NCBI GenBank assembly: GCA_905200905.1
Contig: CAJKMA010000004.1
Location: 1 to 64,000, forward strand
Length of the DNA: 64,000 nucleotides
From: an uncultured Bacillota bacterium
Lineage (GTDB): Bacteria > Bacillota > Clostridia > Lachnospirales > Lachnospiraceae
Direction of reading: 5' to 3'
Part shown: one piece after another, positions 8,165 through 17,824 of the stretch
Numbering within the stretch: the stretch's first letter is position 1
Layout of the letters: the number at the start of each line of letters is the position of its first letter
Position numbers and translations under genes: made by a program
The notes under the pieces: model-generated
What the model was told of the DNA's origin: nothing
What the model saw: only the letters and a program-made list of their open reading frames with translations
Databases searched by the model: none

Positions 8165-9727
8165 CTACATTTCTCTTCCATTCATCATGCCCTGGCAGGC
8201 GATAATAATGAAAATAGACACTGCAAAGTTCAACACCAGGGTAATGATGGAAACTGCCATCACAATCATATTCAAATCTCTGAAAATAAAATAGCAAAGA
8301 ACTCCCAAAACACCGGAAGGAATGGCACACACCAAAATAATCAGCATCCGCAGGAGATTTTCCATCAACGCATTGGTACGGCTTTTTAAAAGACGCATAG
8401 ATAATATGGTTCCCGCCAGAAAAACCATGGCATATCCCAAAAGCATACAGGTATACTGTATAATATCAAGAGCCGGCATACGATTTAAAACTCCAGCGAA
8501 TATAATCGCAGTTCCCAGAATGATTCCGATTTTCAAGTAGGCAGGAATCACGGCATATACCAGCTTTTTCAGTGGCTTCTCCGGAATCAGGTAAATCTGA
8601 TAATTTTTCAAATCTCCCAAAAGTTCTGCATCATTCATAAGCCCAAACATCCAAATCATCATCATATAACAAAACATATAAAACCGGTTACTGGGCATAC
8701 AAATATAGCTAATGACAAAATATAACACAATCACAAAAATATCCTGCTTACGTAAAAAGTTTCCTGTTTTCCGCATCATCAGCATATTTTTGTAAAAAAT
8801 GGCCTTTGCTCCCTCTGGAAATTCCCCTTTGATGCGTTTGACTTTTCTGGTATCCATAATGGAATTTCCTTTGTTTGCCCGAACCTTGCGCATATAGTCG
8901 CTGACAGACTGGGCATCTTCCACTGCCTGCTCTACAATATCCTTCTGAAAATGTAAAAATAAAATCCCAAGAATTAGATTGCTTCCCACAAGCAGGACAA
9001 GTGCCAAAAACATGGACAGATAATCTCCCTGACTAAAGGCGTTCATCACCCATTTTCCCCAGCCAAAAAAAGGCACCATGTAGAATTCTTTACTCATGGC
9101 AAAATCCAGATAACCATTTTTCAAATCATAGCCTGTGCGCTGCACGGACAAAAAGAACACAGCAGCAGCAGAAAAGACTACCAGCAGCACCACAATATAA
9201 TTCCAGATTTCATGTTTCTTTTTTACTAAGGACCAGAGGTAAATGTAATCCGTAAGGGTCAGAAAAAAGGCCATAATCATCCAATACACTACAAAAGAAA
9301 ACAACAGCAGGGACACTGTAAAACCACTGCCAAAAGACATCATGGCTGTGACATAGGAACAAATCAGGCCGTATATGGCTGACTGGAACCAGGTCTGCAC
9401 CAAAATAAAACCATTTACCTGTTTTCTGGTATAAGGTCCTGCAAAGAGATAAAAGGCATCTGTATCATAAACCAAAGCCTTCCTTTTATTCATCAAGACC
9501 GTAACACATAAAAGGGCCAGCACACCAAGTCCCATAAGCACAGCCGTGTTAAACTGCATGTTCATGACTTCAGATACGGCATCTGAAGGAATCAAAAACA
9601 CTGCTAAAAAAAGCCCTCCATATAAAAGTATCATAAAAATCGTGAGAATACCGGAACTAATGCTGCGGAATTGATTCCGAATCGTTCCTTTCCATTTTGT
9701 TATGGATAAATAAAATAATGATTTCAT
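8165..9727 (-). CDS. ABC exporter membrane subunit (putative ABC_export family)
   Basis: A 520-residue integral membrane protein with about twelve hydrophobic segments and a short basic loop near 290-320. It matches what I recall of the 'putative ABC exporter' family in Clostridia that pairs with an ABC-2-like ATPase. Its ATG overlaps the stop codon of the upstream ATPase gene (ATGA), so the two are translationally coupled and almost certainly form one transporter. The substrate is unknown. Confidence 0.75.
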   Translation of the reverse strand: MKSLFYLSITKWKGTIRNQFRSISSGILTIFMILLYGGLFLAVFLIPSDAVSEVMNMQFNTAVLMGLGVLALLCVTVLMNKRKALVYDTDAFYLFAGPYTRKQVNGFILVQTWFQSAIYGLICSYVTAMMSFGSGFTVSLLLFSFVVYWMIMAFFLTLTDYIYLWSLVKKKHEIWNYIVVLLVVFSAAAVFFLSVQRTGYDLKNGYLDFAMSKEFYMVPFFGWGKWVMNAFSQGDYLSMFLALVLLVGSNLILGILFLHFQKDIVEQAVEDAQSVSDYMRKVRANKGNSIMDTRKVKRIKGEFPEGAKAIFYKNMLMMRKTGNFLRKQDIFVIVLYFVISYICMPSNRFYMFCYMMMIWMFGLMNDAELLGDLKNYQIYLIPEKPLKKLVYAVIPAYLKIGIILGTAIIFAGVLNRMPALDIIQYTCMLLGYAMVFLAGTILSMRLLKSRTNALMENLLRMLIILVCAIPSGVLGVLCYFIFRDLNMIVMAVSIITLVLNFAVSIFIIIACQGMMNGREM

Positions 9728-10428
9728 ACAGATTCCTCCGTTGTGGTTTCAAAGAATATCTGTTTCAAGGTTTCACTTCCCTCTTCTCCTCTTCGGATAC
9801 TTCTTACGATTTCTCCCTTATTCATAATGTGAGCGCAGTCCCAGATTTCATTCACCACATCTATAATATGAGTACTGATTAAAATTGACGTTCCCTGCTG
9901 CTTTAAGGTTACAAACAGCTGAAGCAGTTCTTCTATACTGGCAGGGTCCAGCCCTACCATAGGCTCATCCACCAGAAGCGCTTTCGGTTGAATCAAAAGA
10001 GCCAGAATCATACTGAGTTTTTGCCTCATTCCCTTACTTAACTCTTTTGCCAGCTTTCCCCTTTGCTCCAAAAGCTGGAACAACTCCAGATAATGCTCTC
10101 CCACTTCTTTGTAATTCGCAAGCCGGTAAGCCTTTCCAATAAACTCTATGGTTTCATCCACGGTAAGCAAATCATAAAGCATAGGAACTTCTGGAACATA
10201 GCCAAAGCATTTCTTTGCCTCAATAGAATCATTAGGATAACCACAGATGAGTATCTTTCCATTATAATTCAGAAGATTTACAATACTTTTAATGGTTGTG
10301 GATTTTCCAGCTCCATTTGGTCCCAGTAAAATCGTAATTTCCCCAGGCTGGGCACAAAAAGATACATTTTTTACTGCTGGAGATAAAATACCGCTGTAAT
10401 ATTTTGTCAAGTTCTTCACTTCAATCAT
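9724..10428 (-). CDS. ABC transporter ATP-binding protein
   Basis: A 234-residue nucleotide-binding subunit. Walker A is LLGPNGAGKSTTIK, the signature is LSKGMRQKLS, Walker B is ALLVDEPMVGLD, and the switch His is in STHIIDVV. The CcmA/BcrA-like layout suits an ABC-2 exporter. The ATG at 10428 is chosen because AGGAGG lies 7 nt upstream; an earlier ATG adds 17 residues without a ribosome site. It is coupled to the membrane subunit by an ATGA overlap. Confidence 0.92.
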   Translation of the reverse strand: MIEVKNLTKYYSGILSPAVKNVSFCAQPGEITILLGPNGAGKSTTIKSIVNLLNYNGKILICGYPNDSIEAKKCFGYVPEVPMLYDLLTVDETIEFIGKAYRLANYKEVGEHYLELFQLLEQRGKLAKELSKGMRQKLSMILALLIQPKALLVDEPMVGLDPASIEELLQLFVTLKQQGTSILISTHIIDVVNEIWDCAHIMNKGEIVRSIRRGEEGSETLKQIFFETTTEESV

Positions 10429-10503
10429 AGAAAATCCTCCTAATATTCTCTGATAGTTATAAATTTTACTTGCAATCACATAAAATTTTAATCTTTTCTC
10501 CTT

Positions 10504-10532
10504 AGTATAACAGGAAATTTTAACCCGGTAAA
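10504..10532 (-). promoter_or_regulatory. Candidate promoter of the ABC exporter genes
   Basis: On the minus strand TTTACC and TATACT are spaced 17 bp apart, about 75 bp upstream of the ATPase start. The -35 matches the consensus at four of six positions. Confidence 0.45.
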
Positions 10533-10614
10533 GAAAATCCTATGGATATCTTCACGAATCTACGATTTATTCTTGCGTATGGAAGTTTGAGGTGTTATAC
10601 TTGTCCTGATTAAG

Positions 10615-10620
10615 TATAAT
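10615..10620 (+). promoter_or_regulatory. Candidate -10 element for carB
   Basis: A perfect TATAAT lies 30 bp upstream of the carB ATG, but no good -35 is found at 16-18 bp. No PyrR-type attenuator hairpin is obvious in the short leader. Confidence 0.3.
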
Positions 10621-10649
10621 TTTATGAAAAATAGATATGGAGGTTCTTT

Positions 10650-13600
10650 ATGCCAAAGAGAAGTGATATTAACAAAATTCTTATTATCGGTTCCGGTCCT
10701 ATCATCATAGGTCAGGCTTGCGAATTTGACTACTCCGGTACACAGGCATGTAAAGCCTTGAGAAACCTTGGTTATGAAATCGTATTGGTAAACTCAAATC
10801 CGGCTACTATCATGACCGACCCTTCCACAGCAGATGTAACTTATATTGAACCCTTAAATGTAGAACGTCTTACCGAGATCATCGAAAAAGAAAGACCCGA
10901 TGCCCTTCTTCCAAACTTGGGAGGACAGTCAGGTCTTAATCTCTGTGAAGAACTGTATCACGCAGGGGTATTAGACAAATATCATGTAGAAGTTATTGGT
11001 GTTCAAGTAGATGCCATCAGCCGCGGTGAAGACCGTATTGAATTCAAAAAAGCCATGGACGAATTAGGCGTTGAAATGGCAAGAAGCGCTCCTGCTTATT
11101 CTGTTGAAGAAGCAGTAAACATTGCCAAAGACCTGGGTTACCCTTGTGTTATCCGTCCTGCTTATACCATGGGCGGTACTGGTGGCGGACTTGTTTATAA
11201 TGAAGAAGAATTAAAGAAAGTTGCTGCAAGAGGTATTGCTGCTTCTATGATTAACCAGGTTCTGGTAGAAGAATCCATTCTTGGATGGGAAGAACTGGAA
11301 GTAGAAGTAGTGCGTGATGCCAAAGGAAACAAAGTATCTGTCTGCTTCATTGAAAACATTGACCCTGTTGGTATCCATACTGGTGACTCTTTCTGTTCTG
11401 CTCCTATGCTTACCATTTCACAGGAACTGCAGGATCGTCTGGAAAAACAGGCACATGCTATTGTGGAATCTGTAGGTGTTATTGGTGGTACAAACGTACA
11501 GTTTGCCCATGACCCTGTATCAGACCGTGTGGTAATCATTGAAATCAACCCAAGAACATCCCGTTCCTCTGCTCTTGCAAGTAAGGCTACTGGCTTCCCA
11601 ATTGCCTATGTATCCGCCCTTCTTGCTGCTGGACTTACTCTGGATGAAATTCCATATTGGAAAGAAGGAACTCTTGATAAATATAAACCATCCGGCGACT
11701 ATGTAGTGATTAAATTTGCACGCTGGGCATTTGAAAAATTCAAAGGTTCTCAGGACAAACTTGGCACACAGATGAAAGCTGTAGGCGAGGTTATGTCCAT
11801 TGGTAAAAACTACAAGGAAGCCCTTCAGAAAGCAATCCGTTCTCTGGAAAAAGGCTGCTATGGCCTTGGTTTTATGAAAGACCTTCATGAGCTAACTTTA
11901 GACGAATTGTATACAAAATTGGCTGAACCAACCAGCGAGAGACAGTTCATTTTATATGAAGCTATCCGCAAAGGTGCTCCTCTGGAAGAACTTCACAAAA
12001 TGACTTACATCAAAATGTGGTTCTTAGAACAAATGAAAGAATTGGTAGATGAAGAAGAAAAAATCCTTTCCTACAAAGGTCAGGAGCTTCCTGATGAACT
12101 ACTGATTCAGGCAAAAAAAGATGGTTTCTCTGATAAATATCTGGCACAGCTTCTGGAAACAGATGAATGGGAATTATTCAAACGTAGGGAGGCTCTTGGG
12201 ATGCAGGAGCGCTGGGATGCAGTGCCGGTAAGCGGTGTGAAGGACCCAACTGCTTACTACTACTCTACTTATATTGGAGAAGACAAAACACCTGTATCAA
12301 ATGGCAGAAAAGTTATGGTTCTTGGCGGTGGTCCAAACCGTATTGGACAGGGTATTGAGTTTGACTACTGCTGTGTACATGCAGCTCTTACTTTAAGAGA
12401 ACTGGGCTTTGAAACCATTATGGTAAACTGTAACCCTGAAACCGTTTCTACAGACTATGATACCTCTGATAAGCTGTATTTTGAGCCTTTGACTGTAGAA
12501 GACGTTATGTCCATTTACAATAAAGAAAAACCACTTGGTATTATTGTTCAGTTTGGTGGGCAGACTCCTCTGAACATTGCAGCTGAATTAGAAAGACGAG
12601 GCGCTCATATTCTGGGTACATCTCCTGCTGTTATTGACATGGCAGAAGACCGTGACTTATTCAATGCAATGATGCATAAACTGGAGATTCCTATGCCGGA
12701 ATCAGGAATGGCTGTAAATGTGGAGGAAGCTCTGGAAATCGCACACCGTATTGGTTATCCTATGATGGTTCGTCCTTCTTATGTATTAGGCGGACGTGGC
12801 ATGGAAGTTGTATATGATGACGATATGCTGAAAAACTATATGGCTGCTGCCATTGATGTGACACCAGAACGACCAATCCTCATGGACAAATTCCTTCAAA
12901 ATGCGCTGGAATGTGAGACTGATGCCATTTCTGACGGTACTCATGCCTTTGTTCCTACGGTTATGCAGCATATTGAGCAGGCTGGTATTCATTCCGGTGA
13001 CTCTGCTTGTGTAATTCCTTCCGTAGAAATTTCAGAAGAAAATAAGGCTTTAATCCGTAAATATACAACTGCCATCGCATGTGAAATGGGTGTTGTAGGT
13101 CTTATGAACATGCAGTATGCTATTTGCGAAGGCAAGGTTTATGTTCTGGAAGCCAATCCACGTGCTTCCCGTACGGTACCTCTGGTATCTAAAGTTTGCA
13201 ACATCAACATGGCAAACATCGCTACCAAACTTATGGCTTACGAATTAACTGGAGAACGTCCTGATGTAACAACCTTTACAGAACAGGCTCACCCATACTA
13301 TGGCGTAAAAGAAGCGGTATTCCCATTCAACATGTTCCCTGAAGTTGACCCTCTTCTGGGACCGGAAATGCGTTCTACTGGTGAGGTTTTGGGACTTAGC
13401 GAATCCTTTGGAATGGCTTACTATAAAGCTCAGGAAGCAACCGGTTCTAAATTGCCTCTTGGAGGAACTGCTTTAGTCAGTGTAAATAAAAATGACCGTG
13501 CAGACGCTCTGGAAGTTGCAAAACAGCTTCACGAACTTGGATTCAAGATTGTTTCTACTTCTGGATGCTCACAGTATTTCAATGAAAACGGAGTACCTTG

Positions 13601-13877
13601 TGAAACCTTGAAAAAAATGCAGGAAGGACGTCCAAATATTCACGATGCTATGATTAATGGAAAAATTGACTTAATCGTCAACACTCCATCAGGAAAGCAG
13701 AGTAAATATGATGACTCTTATCTGAGAAAAACTGCAATTAACAAAAAAATTCCTTATATTACTACCATGTCAGCTGCTCTGGCAAGTGTAAAAGGAATCC
13801 ATGCAGTACAGAACAAGACAGTTTCCAACCTGAAATCCTTACAGGAATATCACAAAACTCTGGAAACAGAAGCATAA
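10650..13877 (+). CDS. carB: Carbamoyl-phosphate synthase large subunit
   Basis: Uses ammonia passed from the small subunit, bicarbonate and two ATP to make carbamoyl phosphate for pyrimidine and arginine synthesis. At 1075 residues it is full length. It shows two homologous ATP-grasp halves, beginning near KILIIGSGPIIIGQACEFDYSG (10-32) and VMVLGGGPNRIGQGIEFDY (about 555-575), then a C-terminal MGS-like allosteric domain from about 940. AGGAGG-type ribosome site 'ggaggt' precedes the ATG. No carA is in the window, so the small subunit must be encoded elsewhere. A strong hairpin follows the gene. Confidence 0.97.
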   Translation: MPKRSDINKILIIGSGPIIIGQACEFDYSGTQACKALRNLGYEIVLVNSNPATIMTDPSTADVTYIEPLNVERLTEIIEKERPDALLPNLGGQSGLNLCEELYHAGVLDKYHVEVIGVQVDAISRGEDRIEFKKAMDELGVEMARSAPAYSVEEAVNIAKDLGYPCVIRPAYTMGGTGGGLVYNEEELKKVAARGIAASMINQVLVEESILGWEELEVEVVRDAKGNKVSVCFIENIDPVGIHTGDSFCSAPMLTISQELQDRLEKQAHAIVESVGVIGGTNVQFAHDPVSDRVVIIEINPRTSRSSALASKATGFPIAYVSALLAAGLTLDEIPYWKEGTLDKYKPSGDYVVIKFARWAFEKFKGSQDKLGTQMKAVGEVMSIGKNYKEALQKAIRSLEKGCYGLGFMKDLHELTLDELYTKLAEPTSERQFILYEAIRKGAPLEELHKMTYIKMWFLEQMKELVDEEEKILSYKGQELPDELLIQAKKDGFSDKYLAQLLETDEWELFKRREALGMQERWDAVPVSGVKDPTAYYYSTYIGEDKTPVSNGRKVMVLGGGPNRIGQGIEFDYCCVHAALTLRELGFETIMVNCNPETVSTDYDTSDKLYFEPLTVEDVMSIYNKEKPLGIIVQFGGQTPLNIAAELERRGAHILGTSPAVIDMAEDRDLFNAMMHKLEIPMPESGMAVNVEEALEIAHRIGYPMMVRPSYVLGGRGMEVVYDDDMLKNYMAAAIDVTPERPILMDKFLQNALECETDAISDGTHAFVPTVMQHIEQAGIHSGDSACVIPSVEISEENKALIRKYTTAIACEMGVVGLMNMQYAICEGKVYVLEANPRASRTVPLVSKVCNINMANIATKLMAYELTGERPDVTTFTEQAHPYYGVKEAVFPFNMFPEVDPLLGPEMRSTGEVLGLSESFGMAYYKAQEATGSKLPLGGTALVSVNKNDRADALEVAKQLHELGFKIVSTSGCSQYFNENGVPCETLKKMQEGRPNIHDAMINGKIDLIVNTPSGKQSKYDDSYLRKTAINKKIPYITTMSAALASVKGIHAVQNKTVSNLKSLQEYHKTLETEA

Positions 13878-13897
13878 AAAAGATTCATAAAAAATGG

Positions 13898-13925
13898 GGA
13901 CTGCTGCAATTTGCGGCAGTCCTTC
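13898..13925 (+). terminator. Terminator after carB
   Basis: GGACTGCTGC (13898-13907) and GCGGCAGTCC (13913-13922) form a 10-bp stem with one T-G wobble and a 5-nt loop, followed by TTCTTTAG. The U tract is imperfect, so read-through into the DMT transporter gene 20 bp downstream is possible. Confidence 0.6.
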
Positions 13926-13943
13926 TTTAGAAGGAGAAATAAT

Positions 13944-14870
13944 ATGACTGCAAAACAATCCAAAAATTCTCTGCTGCTTTTTATTGCAGCTATTATCTGG
14001 GGTGTGGCTTTTGTTGCTCAGAGTGCAGGAATGGATTATGTAGGACCTTTTACTTTTAATGCTGTACGTTCTCTTTTGGGCGGAGTCGTTCTTATTCCGT
14101 GTATTTTTTTATTGAACCGCACCAATAAAAAAGAAACTGGCACATCTGCAAATGAAAATACACCGAAAGATGCCCCAAAAGACTTAATCATCGGAGGACT
14201 GGCCTGTGGCTTCCTCATGTTTGTCTTTACCAGTCTCCAGCAGGTGGGAATCATGTACACCACCGTTGCAAAGGCTGGTTTCATAACAGCATTATATATC
14301 ATTATGGTTCCGATCCTTGGTATTTTCTTAAAAAGAAAAGCAGGTTTAAAAATCTGGATCAGCGTTTCGATTTCTGTTGTGGGACTTTATTTATTATGCA
14401 TGAAAGGAAGTTTTTCTATCAGCAAAGGAGACTTTCTCATTCTCTTATGTTCTCTTACCTTTGCCATGCATATCATGGTAGTTGATCATTTCACAGTAAA
14501 GGTCAGCGGAACAAAATTGTCCTGTATCCAGTTCCTGTTTGCCGGATGCCTTTCCTGTGTGTTGATGTTCCTTTTTGAAGAACCTCACTGGTCTTCTATT
14601 TTTGCAGCCTGGCTGCCCATTGCTTATGCTGGTATTCTTTCCTGCGGTGTTGCTTACACTTTCCAGATTATTGGACAGAGGGGAACGGATCCTACCATTA
14701 CTTCCCTGATTCTCAGCCTGGAATCTGTTATTTCTGTATTGGCAGGCTGGGTGCTTTTAGGTCAGAAATTATCTTCCCGTGAAATGACAGGTTGTATCCT
14801 GATGTTCGTAGCAATCATTCTGGCACAGGTAAATCCCGCTGCCTTAAAAAGAAAAAGACCGATCTGTTAA
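13944..14870 (+). CDS. DMT superfamily (EamA) permease
   Basis: A 308-residue membrane protein with ten hydrophobic helices in two EamA repeats (about 8-150 and 165-300). It opens with LLLFIAAIIWGVAFVAQSAG, typical of small-molecule exporters of this superfamily. The ATG at 13944 has AGAAGGAG at correct spacing; a TTG at 13911 lies inside the carB terminator and is unlikely. The substrate is unknown. A bidirectional terminator follows. Confidence 0.88.
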   Translation: MTAKQSKNSLLLFIAAIIWGVAFVAQSAGMDYVGPFTFNAVRSLLGGVVLIPCIFLLNRTNKKETGTSANENTPKDAPKDLIIGGLACGFLMFVFTSLQQVGIMYTTVAKAGFITALYIIMVPILGIFLKRKAGLKIWISVSISVVGLYLLCMKGSFSISKGDFLILLCSLTFAMHIMVVDHFTVKVSGTKLSCIQFLFAGCLSCVLMFLFEEPHWSSIFAAWLPIAYAGILSCGVAYTFQIIGQRGTDPTITSLILSLESVISVLAGWVLLGQKLSSREMTGCILMFVAIILAQVNPAALKRKRPIC

Positions 14871-14883
14871 TGAATTGAACATT

Positions 14884-14936
14884 TAAAAAGCAGAAAGCAA
14901 AATGCCATTTTTATGGTTTTTGCTCTCTGCTTTTTC
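14884..14936. terminator. Bidirectional terminator between convergent genes
   Basis: AAAAAGCAGAAAGCAAAA on the left pairs with TTTTTGCTCTCTGCTTTTT on the right around a short ATGCCATTTTTATGG-like centre. Both outer sides are A/T runs. It separates the DMT permease from the convergent cyclase-family gene. Confidence 0.75.
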
Positions 14937-14943
14937 TAGTTTC

Positions 14944-15519
14944 TTACTCCATATCTATTAATACCGGGCGTACCGGAGAACCGTCTACATCTTCCCATTT
15001 TAATGGCTGTGCCGCCAGAAAATACTTCCCTGGTTTCACTTCTTTTAACACTAGCCCTTCCAGAATCACTACCTCTGCTCCCAGCAGAATCTGATGCACC
15101 AGCATCTGCCCGTCTCCCTCTCCTACTGTCTGGCTTTCTACTCCTACTAAATGGATTTTTTTATCCGCCATCACCTGTGCTGCCTGTGGGGTCAGCAGGA
15201 TTTCCCCCTTCAATAGCAGCTTTTCTGTTCCGTCTTCAAGAAGGTTTTCCATGATTCTGCCTGTTACTTCCCCATTGATTTCTGCAACTTTACAGATACC
15301 CAGGCATTTCTCAAGAGGAATGGTGTCCACTCCTCCTTTTCCTTCACAGAAATGCTTCGGTGCATCCAAATGAGTGCCATTATGACTTCCCATGGTGATT
15401 ACTGTAAGATTACATCCATCACCCTGCTTAATCTGAAAAAATGGTCTTCTCTGCGGTACCGGATCTCCTGGATAAACAGGCGTAGAAAACAGTTCTTTTC
15501 CAATGTCATAATATTTCAT
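14944..15519 (-). CDS. Cyclase-family metal-dependent hydrolase (kynurenine formamidase-like)
   Basis: A 191-residue member of the PF04199-type cyclase family. The metal-binding motif HNGTHLDAPKHF is at about 46-57, and the chain opens with the usual YDIGKELFSTPVYPGDP. Family members hydrolyse N-formylkynurenine or other amides and lactones; the real substrate is unknown and no tryptophan-catabolism genes flank it. It lies 6 bp downstream of a HAD phosphatase gene and is probably co-transcribed. Confidence 0.85.
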   Translation of the reverse strand: MKYYDIGKELFSTPVYPGDPVPQRRPFFQIKQGDGCNLTVITMGSHNGTHLDAPKHFCEGKGGVDTIPLEKCLGICKVAEINGEVTGRIMENLLEDGTEKLLLKGEILLTPQAAQVMADKKIHLVGVESQTVGEGDGQMLVHQILLGAEVVILEGLVLKEVKPGKYFLAAQPLKWEDVDGSPVRPVLIDME

Positions 15520-15525
15520 ATTGCA

Positions 15526-16191
15526 TCATTTTCCTTCTAAAATTTCTTCAATCTCTTCCACAGTTTCAGCAATTTTCCATGCACCTGCCTGTGTCAGTTC
15601 CTCCTGGTTTCCGTATCCATAGGTAACACCAATACAGGAGATTCCTACCTGATTTGCTCCTTCCACATCATGGCTCCGATCTCCAACCATCACTGCTTTT
15701 TCCTTTTGATCTTTGTAGACGAGTTCTTCCAGAACCAGTTCAATCACCTGTGCTTTTGTCATTTTGGGCCTGTTAATATCACTGCCCCAAATAACATCAA
15801 AATATTGTTCCAGATGAAAATGTTCCAAAACAATATGTACCATATGATCTGGTTTTGAGGAAGCCACACAGAGAAGATATCCCTTTTCTTTCAATCTTTT
15901 CAGCAGTTCTTCCACTCCTGGATAGGGATGGTTTTCAAAAATACCGGTAACCGTATAGCGTTCTCTATAGTACTTCACTGCCAGTTCTGCCTCATCTTCT
16001 GTGATATCACAAAAAGTCATGAACTGTTTCAGAAGAGGCGGCCCGATAAATACTTCCAGAGCCTTCAAATCTTTTCCCATCTCCTCTTTTCCCATCTTAT
16101 TCAGGGCGTACTGGACAGACTTTGTAATACCTTCCCCAGAAGCGGTAAGAGTTCCGTCTAGATCAAATAACACAACCTCATACTTTCTCAT
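15526..16191 (-). CDS. HAD-superfamily hydrolase (phosphoglycolate phosphatase-like)
   Basis: A 221-residue subfamily IA HAD phosphatase. Motif I is LFDLDGTLTASG (catalytic Asp pair near 9 and 11), motif II is VASSKPDHM, and motif IV is VMVGDRSHDVEGA. The helical cap between 15 and 85 is of the Gph/PpaX type. The substrate cannot be assigned. It has AAGGAG before the ATG, is divergent from a MATE gene, and is followed by the cyclase-family gene. Confidence 0.87.
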   Translation of the reverse strand: MRKYEVVLFDLDGTLTASGEGITKSVQYALNKMGKEEMGKDLKALEVFIGPPLLKQFMTFCDITEDEAELAVKYYRERYTVTGIFENHPYPGVEELLKRLKEKGYLLCVASSKPDHMVHIVLEHFHLEQYFDVIWGSDINRPKMTKAQVIELVLEELVYKDQKEKAVMVGDRSHDVEGANQVGISCIGVTYGYGNQEELTQAGAWKIAETVEEIEEILEGK

Positions 16192-16322
16192 TTTTTCTTT
16201 CTCCTTTTCTTTTTCAAAGTCAAAATTATATAGTTTTTTATCAATTTATCAGAAGATTTTTCTTCTTTTTTCTACTATAATTGCATATAGCAAATTATCA
16301 TGTATGTTAGGAGGTTTATGAA

Positions 16323-17684
16323 ATGCAAACTTCATATTCAGCCGAAAATGCCTCTTTTTCAAGAAATCTTCTGCGTCTGGCTGTTCCAATTGTTTTGCAA
16401 AATCTGGTGACTACTGCTGTAAGTTCTGCAGATGTCATTATGCTTGGCTTTGTCAGCCAAGATGCTCTGGCAGCCGGCTCTCTGGCGAGCCAGATTATGT
16501 TTATCCTGAATCTTGTTTATTCTGGAATTTCTTCTGGTGTCATTATGCTTGCAGCCCAATATTGGGGAAAGCAGGACACCCTTACCATTGAACGGATCAT
16601 GGGAATCGGAATGCGGATTTCCATTTTGATTTCTACCGTATTTTTTATACTGGCATTCTTTTTTCCGGCTCTTTTGATGCGGATTTTTACCAATGATATG
16701 CAGCTTGTTTCTACTGGCATTCCTTATCTTAAGATTGTAAGTTTTTCTTATTTGTTTATGAGTATCTCCCAGGTTTATCTGTGCACCATGCGTACCATTG
16801 AACGGGTTATTTTTGCTACCGCAGCAAACGCTTCTGCTTTGCTTTTAAATATTTTGCTGAATGCGGTGTTTATTTTTGGCCTGCTGGGTGCTCCCAAAAT
16901 GGGAATTGCCGGTGTTGCTCTTGCAACCACCATTGCCAGAGGCATTGAGTTTGTAATCTGTATGCTGGATGCTTTGAAATTTAAAACCATCCGCTTCCGC
17001 CCTTCAACCATATTTGAAAGACATAAACTTTTGTTCGCAGATTTTATGAAATACTCTCTTCCCGCATTCGGAAACGAAGTATCCTGGGGACTGGCATTTT
17101 CTATGTATTCTGTGATCATGGGGCATCTTGGCAGTGATATTGTTGCTGCCAATGCTGTTGTGGTGGTCGCCAGAAATTTAGGTACTGTGTCATGCTTTGG
17201 TATTGCCAATGCCGGTGCTATTCTGCTTGGTAAATCCATCGGTGCAGGCCGCATGGAAACTGTAAAAGCTGATGCTTCCAAATTCTGTAAAATCACCTTT
17301 ATCAGTGGCATGATAGGAGGAATCTTTATCTTTCTTCTCCGCCCTCTCTTTATGAACATGGCAGACTTAACTGCTACAGCACAGGGATATCTCAATATCA
17401 TGCTGTTTATTAACATGTATTATGTGCTTGGACAGGCTATGAATACTGCCGTGATCTGTGGTGTATTCCGGTCTGGTGGAGACTCTAAATGGGGATTCAT
17501 CTGCGACACCATCGATATGTGGGGTTATGCAGTCCCTATGGGATTTTTCACAGCTTTTGTGCTGAAGCTGCCTCCTATGTGGGTATATTTTATTATCTGC
17601 ACGGATGAATTTGTAAAAATACCATTCGTATATAAACACTATAAAAGCTATAAATGGCTAAAAAACATCACCAGGGAATTCTAA
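16323..17684 (+). CDS. MATE family efflux transporter
   Basis: A 453-residue membrane protein with twelve hydrophobic segments in two six-helix MATE repeats. It opens with NLLRLAVPIVLQNLVTTAVSSADVIMLG, a family hallmark; the second repeat begins near 240. These proteins export drugs or metabolites using Na+ or H+. AGGAGG lies 8 nt before the ATG. A terminator overlaps the stop codon. It is the first of three MATE genes in the window, and they are not close copies of one another. Confidence 0.9.
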   Translation: MQTSYSAENASFSRNLLRLAVPIVLQNLVTTAVSSADVIMLGFVSQDALAAGSLASQIMFILNLVYSGISSGVIMLAAQYWGKQDTLTIERIMGIGMRISILISTVFFILAFFFPALLMRIFTNDMQLVSTGIPYLKIVSFSYLFMSISQVYLCTMRTIERVIFATAANASALLLNILLNAVFIFGLLGAPKMGIAGVALATTIARGIEFVICMLDALKFKTIRFRPSTIFERHKLLFADFMKYSLPAFGNEVSWGLAFSMYSVIMGHLGSDIVAANAVVVVARNLGTVSCFGIANAGAILLGKSIGAGRMETVKADASKFCKITFISGMIGGIFIFLLRPLFMNMADLTATAQGYLNIMLFINMYYVLGQAMNTAVICGVFRSGGDSKWGFICDTIDMWGYAVPMGFFTAFVLKLPPMWVYFIICTDEFVKIPFVYKHYKSYKWLKNITREF

Positions 17685-17702
17685 TAACCCTGGTGTTTTT
17701 TC
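17669..17702 (+). terminator. Terminator of the first MATE gene
   Basis: CACCAGGG (17669-17676) pairs with CCCTGGTG (17688-17695) and is followed by TTTTTT. The left arm lies within the last codons of the gene. Confidence 0.85.
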
Positions 17703-17768
17703 TGTTCTCATTATAACAGTTTTCTCTTCTTATCACAACTAAAATCACAGCACAAACAGATGCAAAAT

Positions 17769-17796
17769 TTGTCTATCTGTGTTATGATGATATAAA
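17769..17796 (+). promoter_or_regulatory. Candidate promoter of the beta-PGM-like HAD gene
   Basis: TTGTCT and TATAAA are separated by 16 bp, about 29 bp upstream of the start codon. Confidence 0.4.
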
Positions 17797-17824
17797 AGAC
17801 CACTGAATAAAAGGAGTTTTCTCT

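Noticed and set aside
16775..17416. 213-residue minus-strand ORF opposite the first MATE gene
   Set aside because: Shadow of a clear twelve-helix transporter; no ribosome site and no family resemblance.
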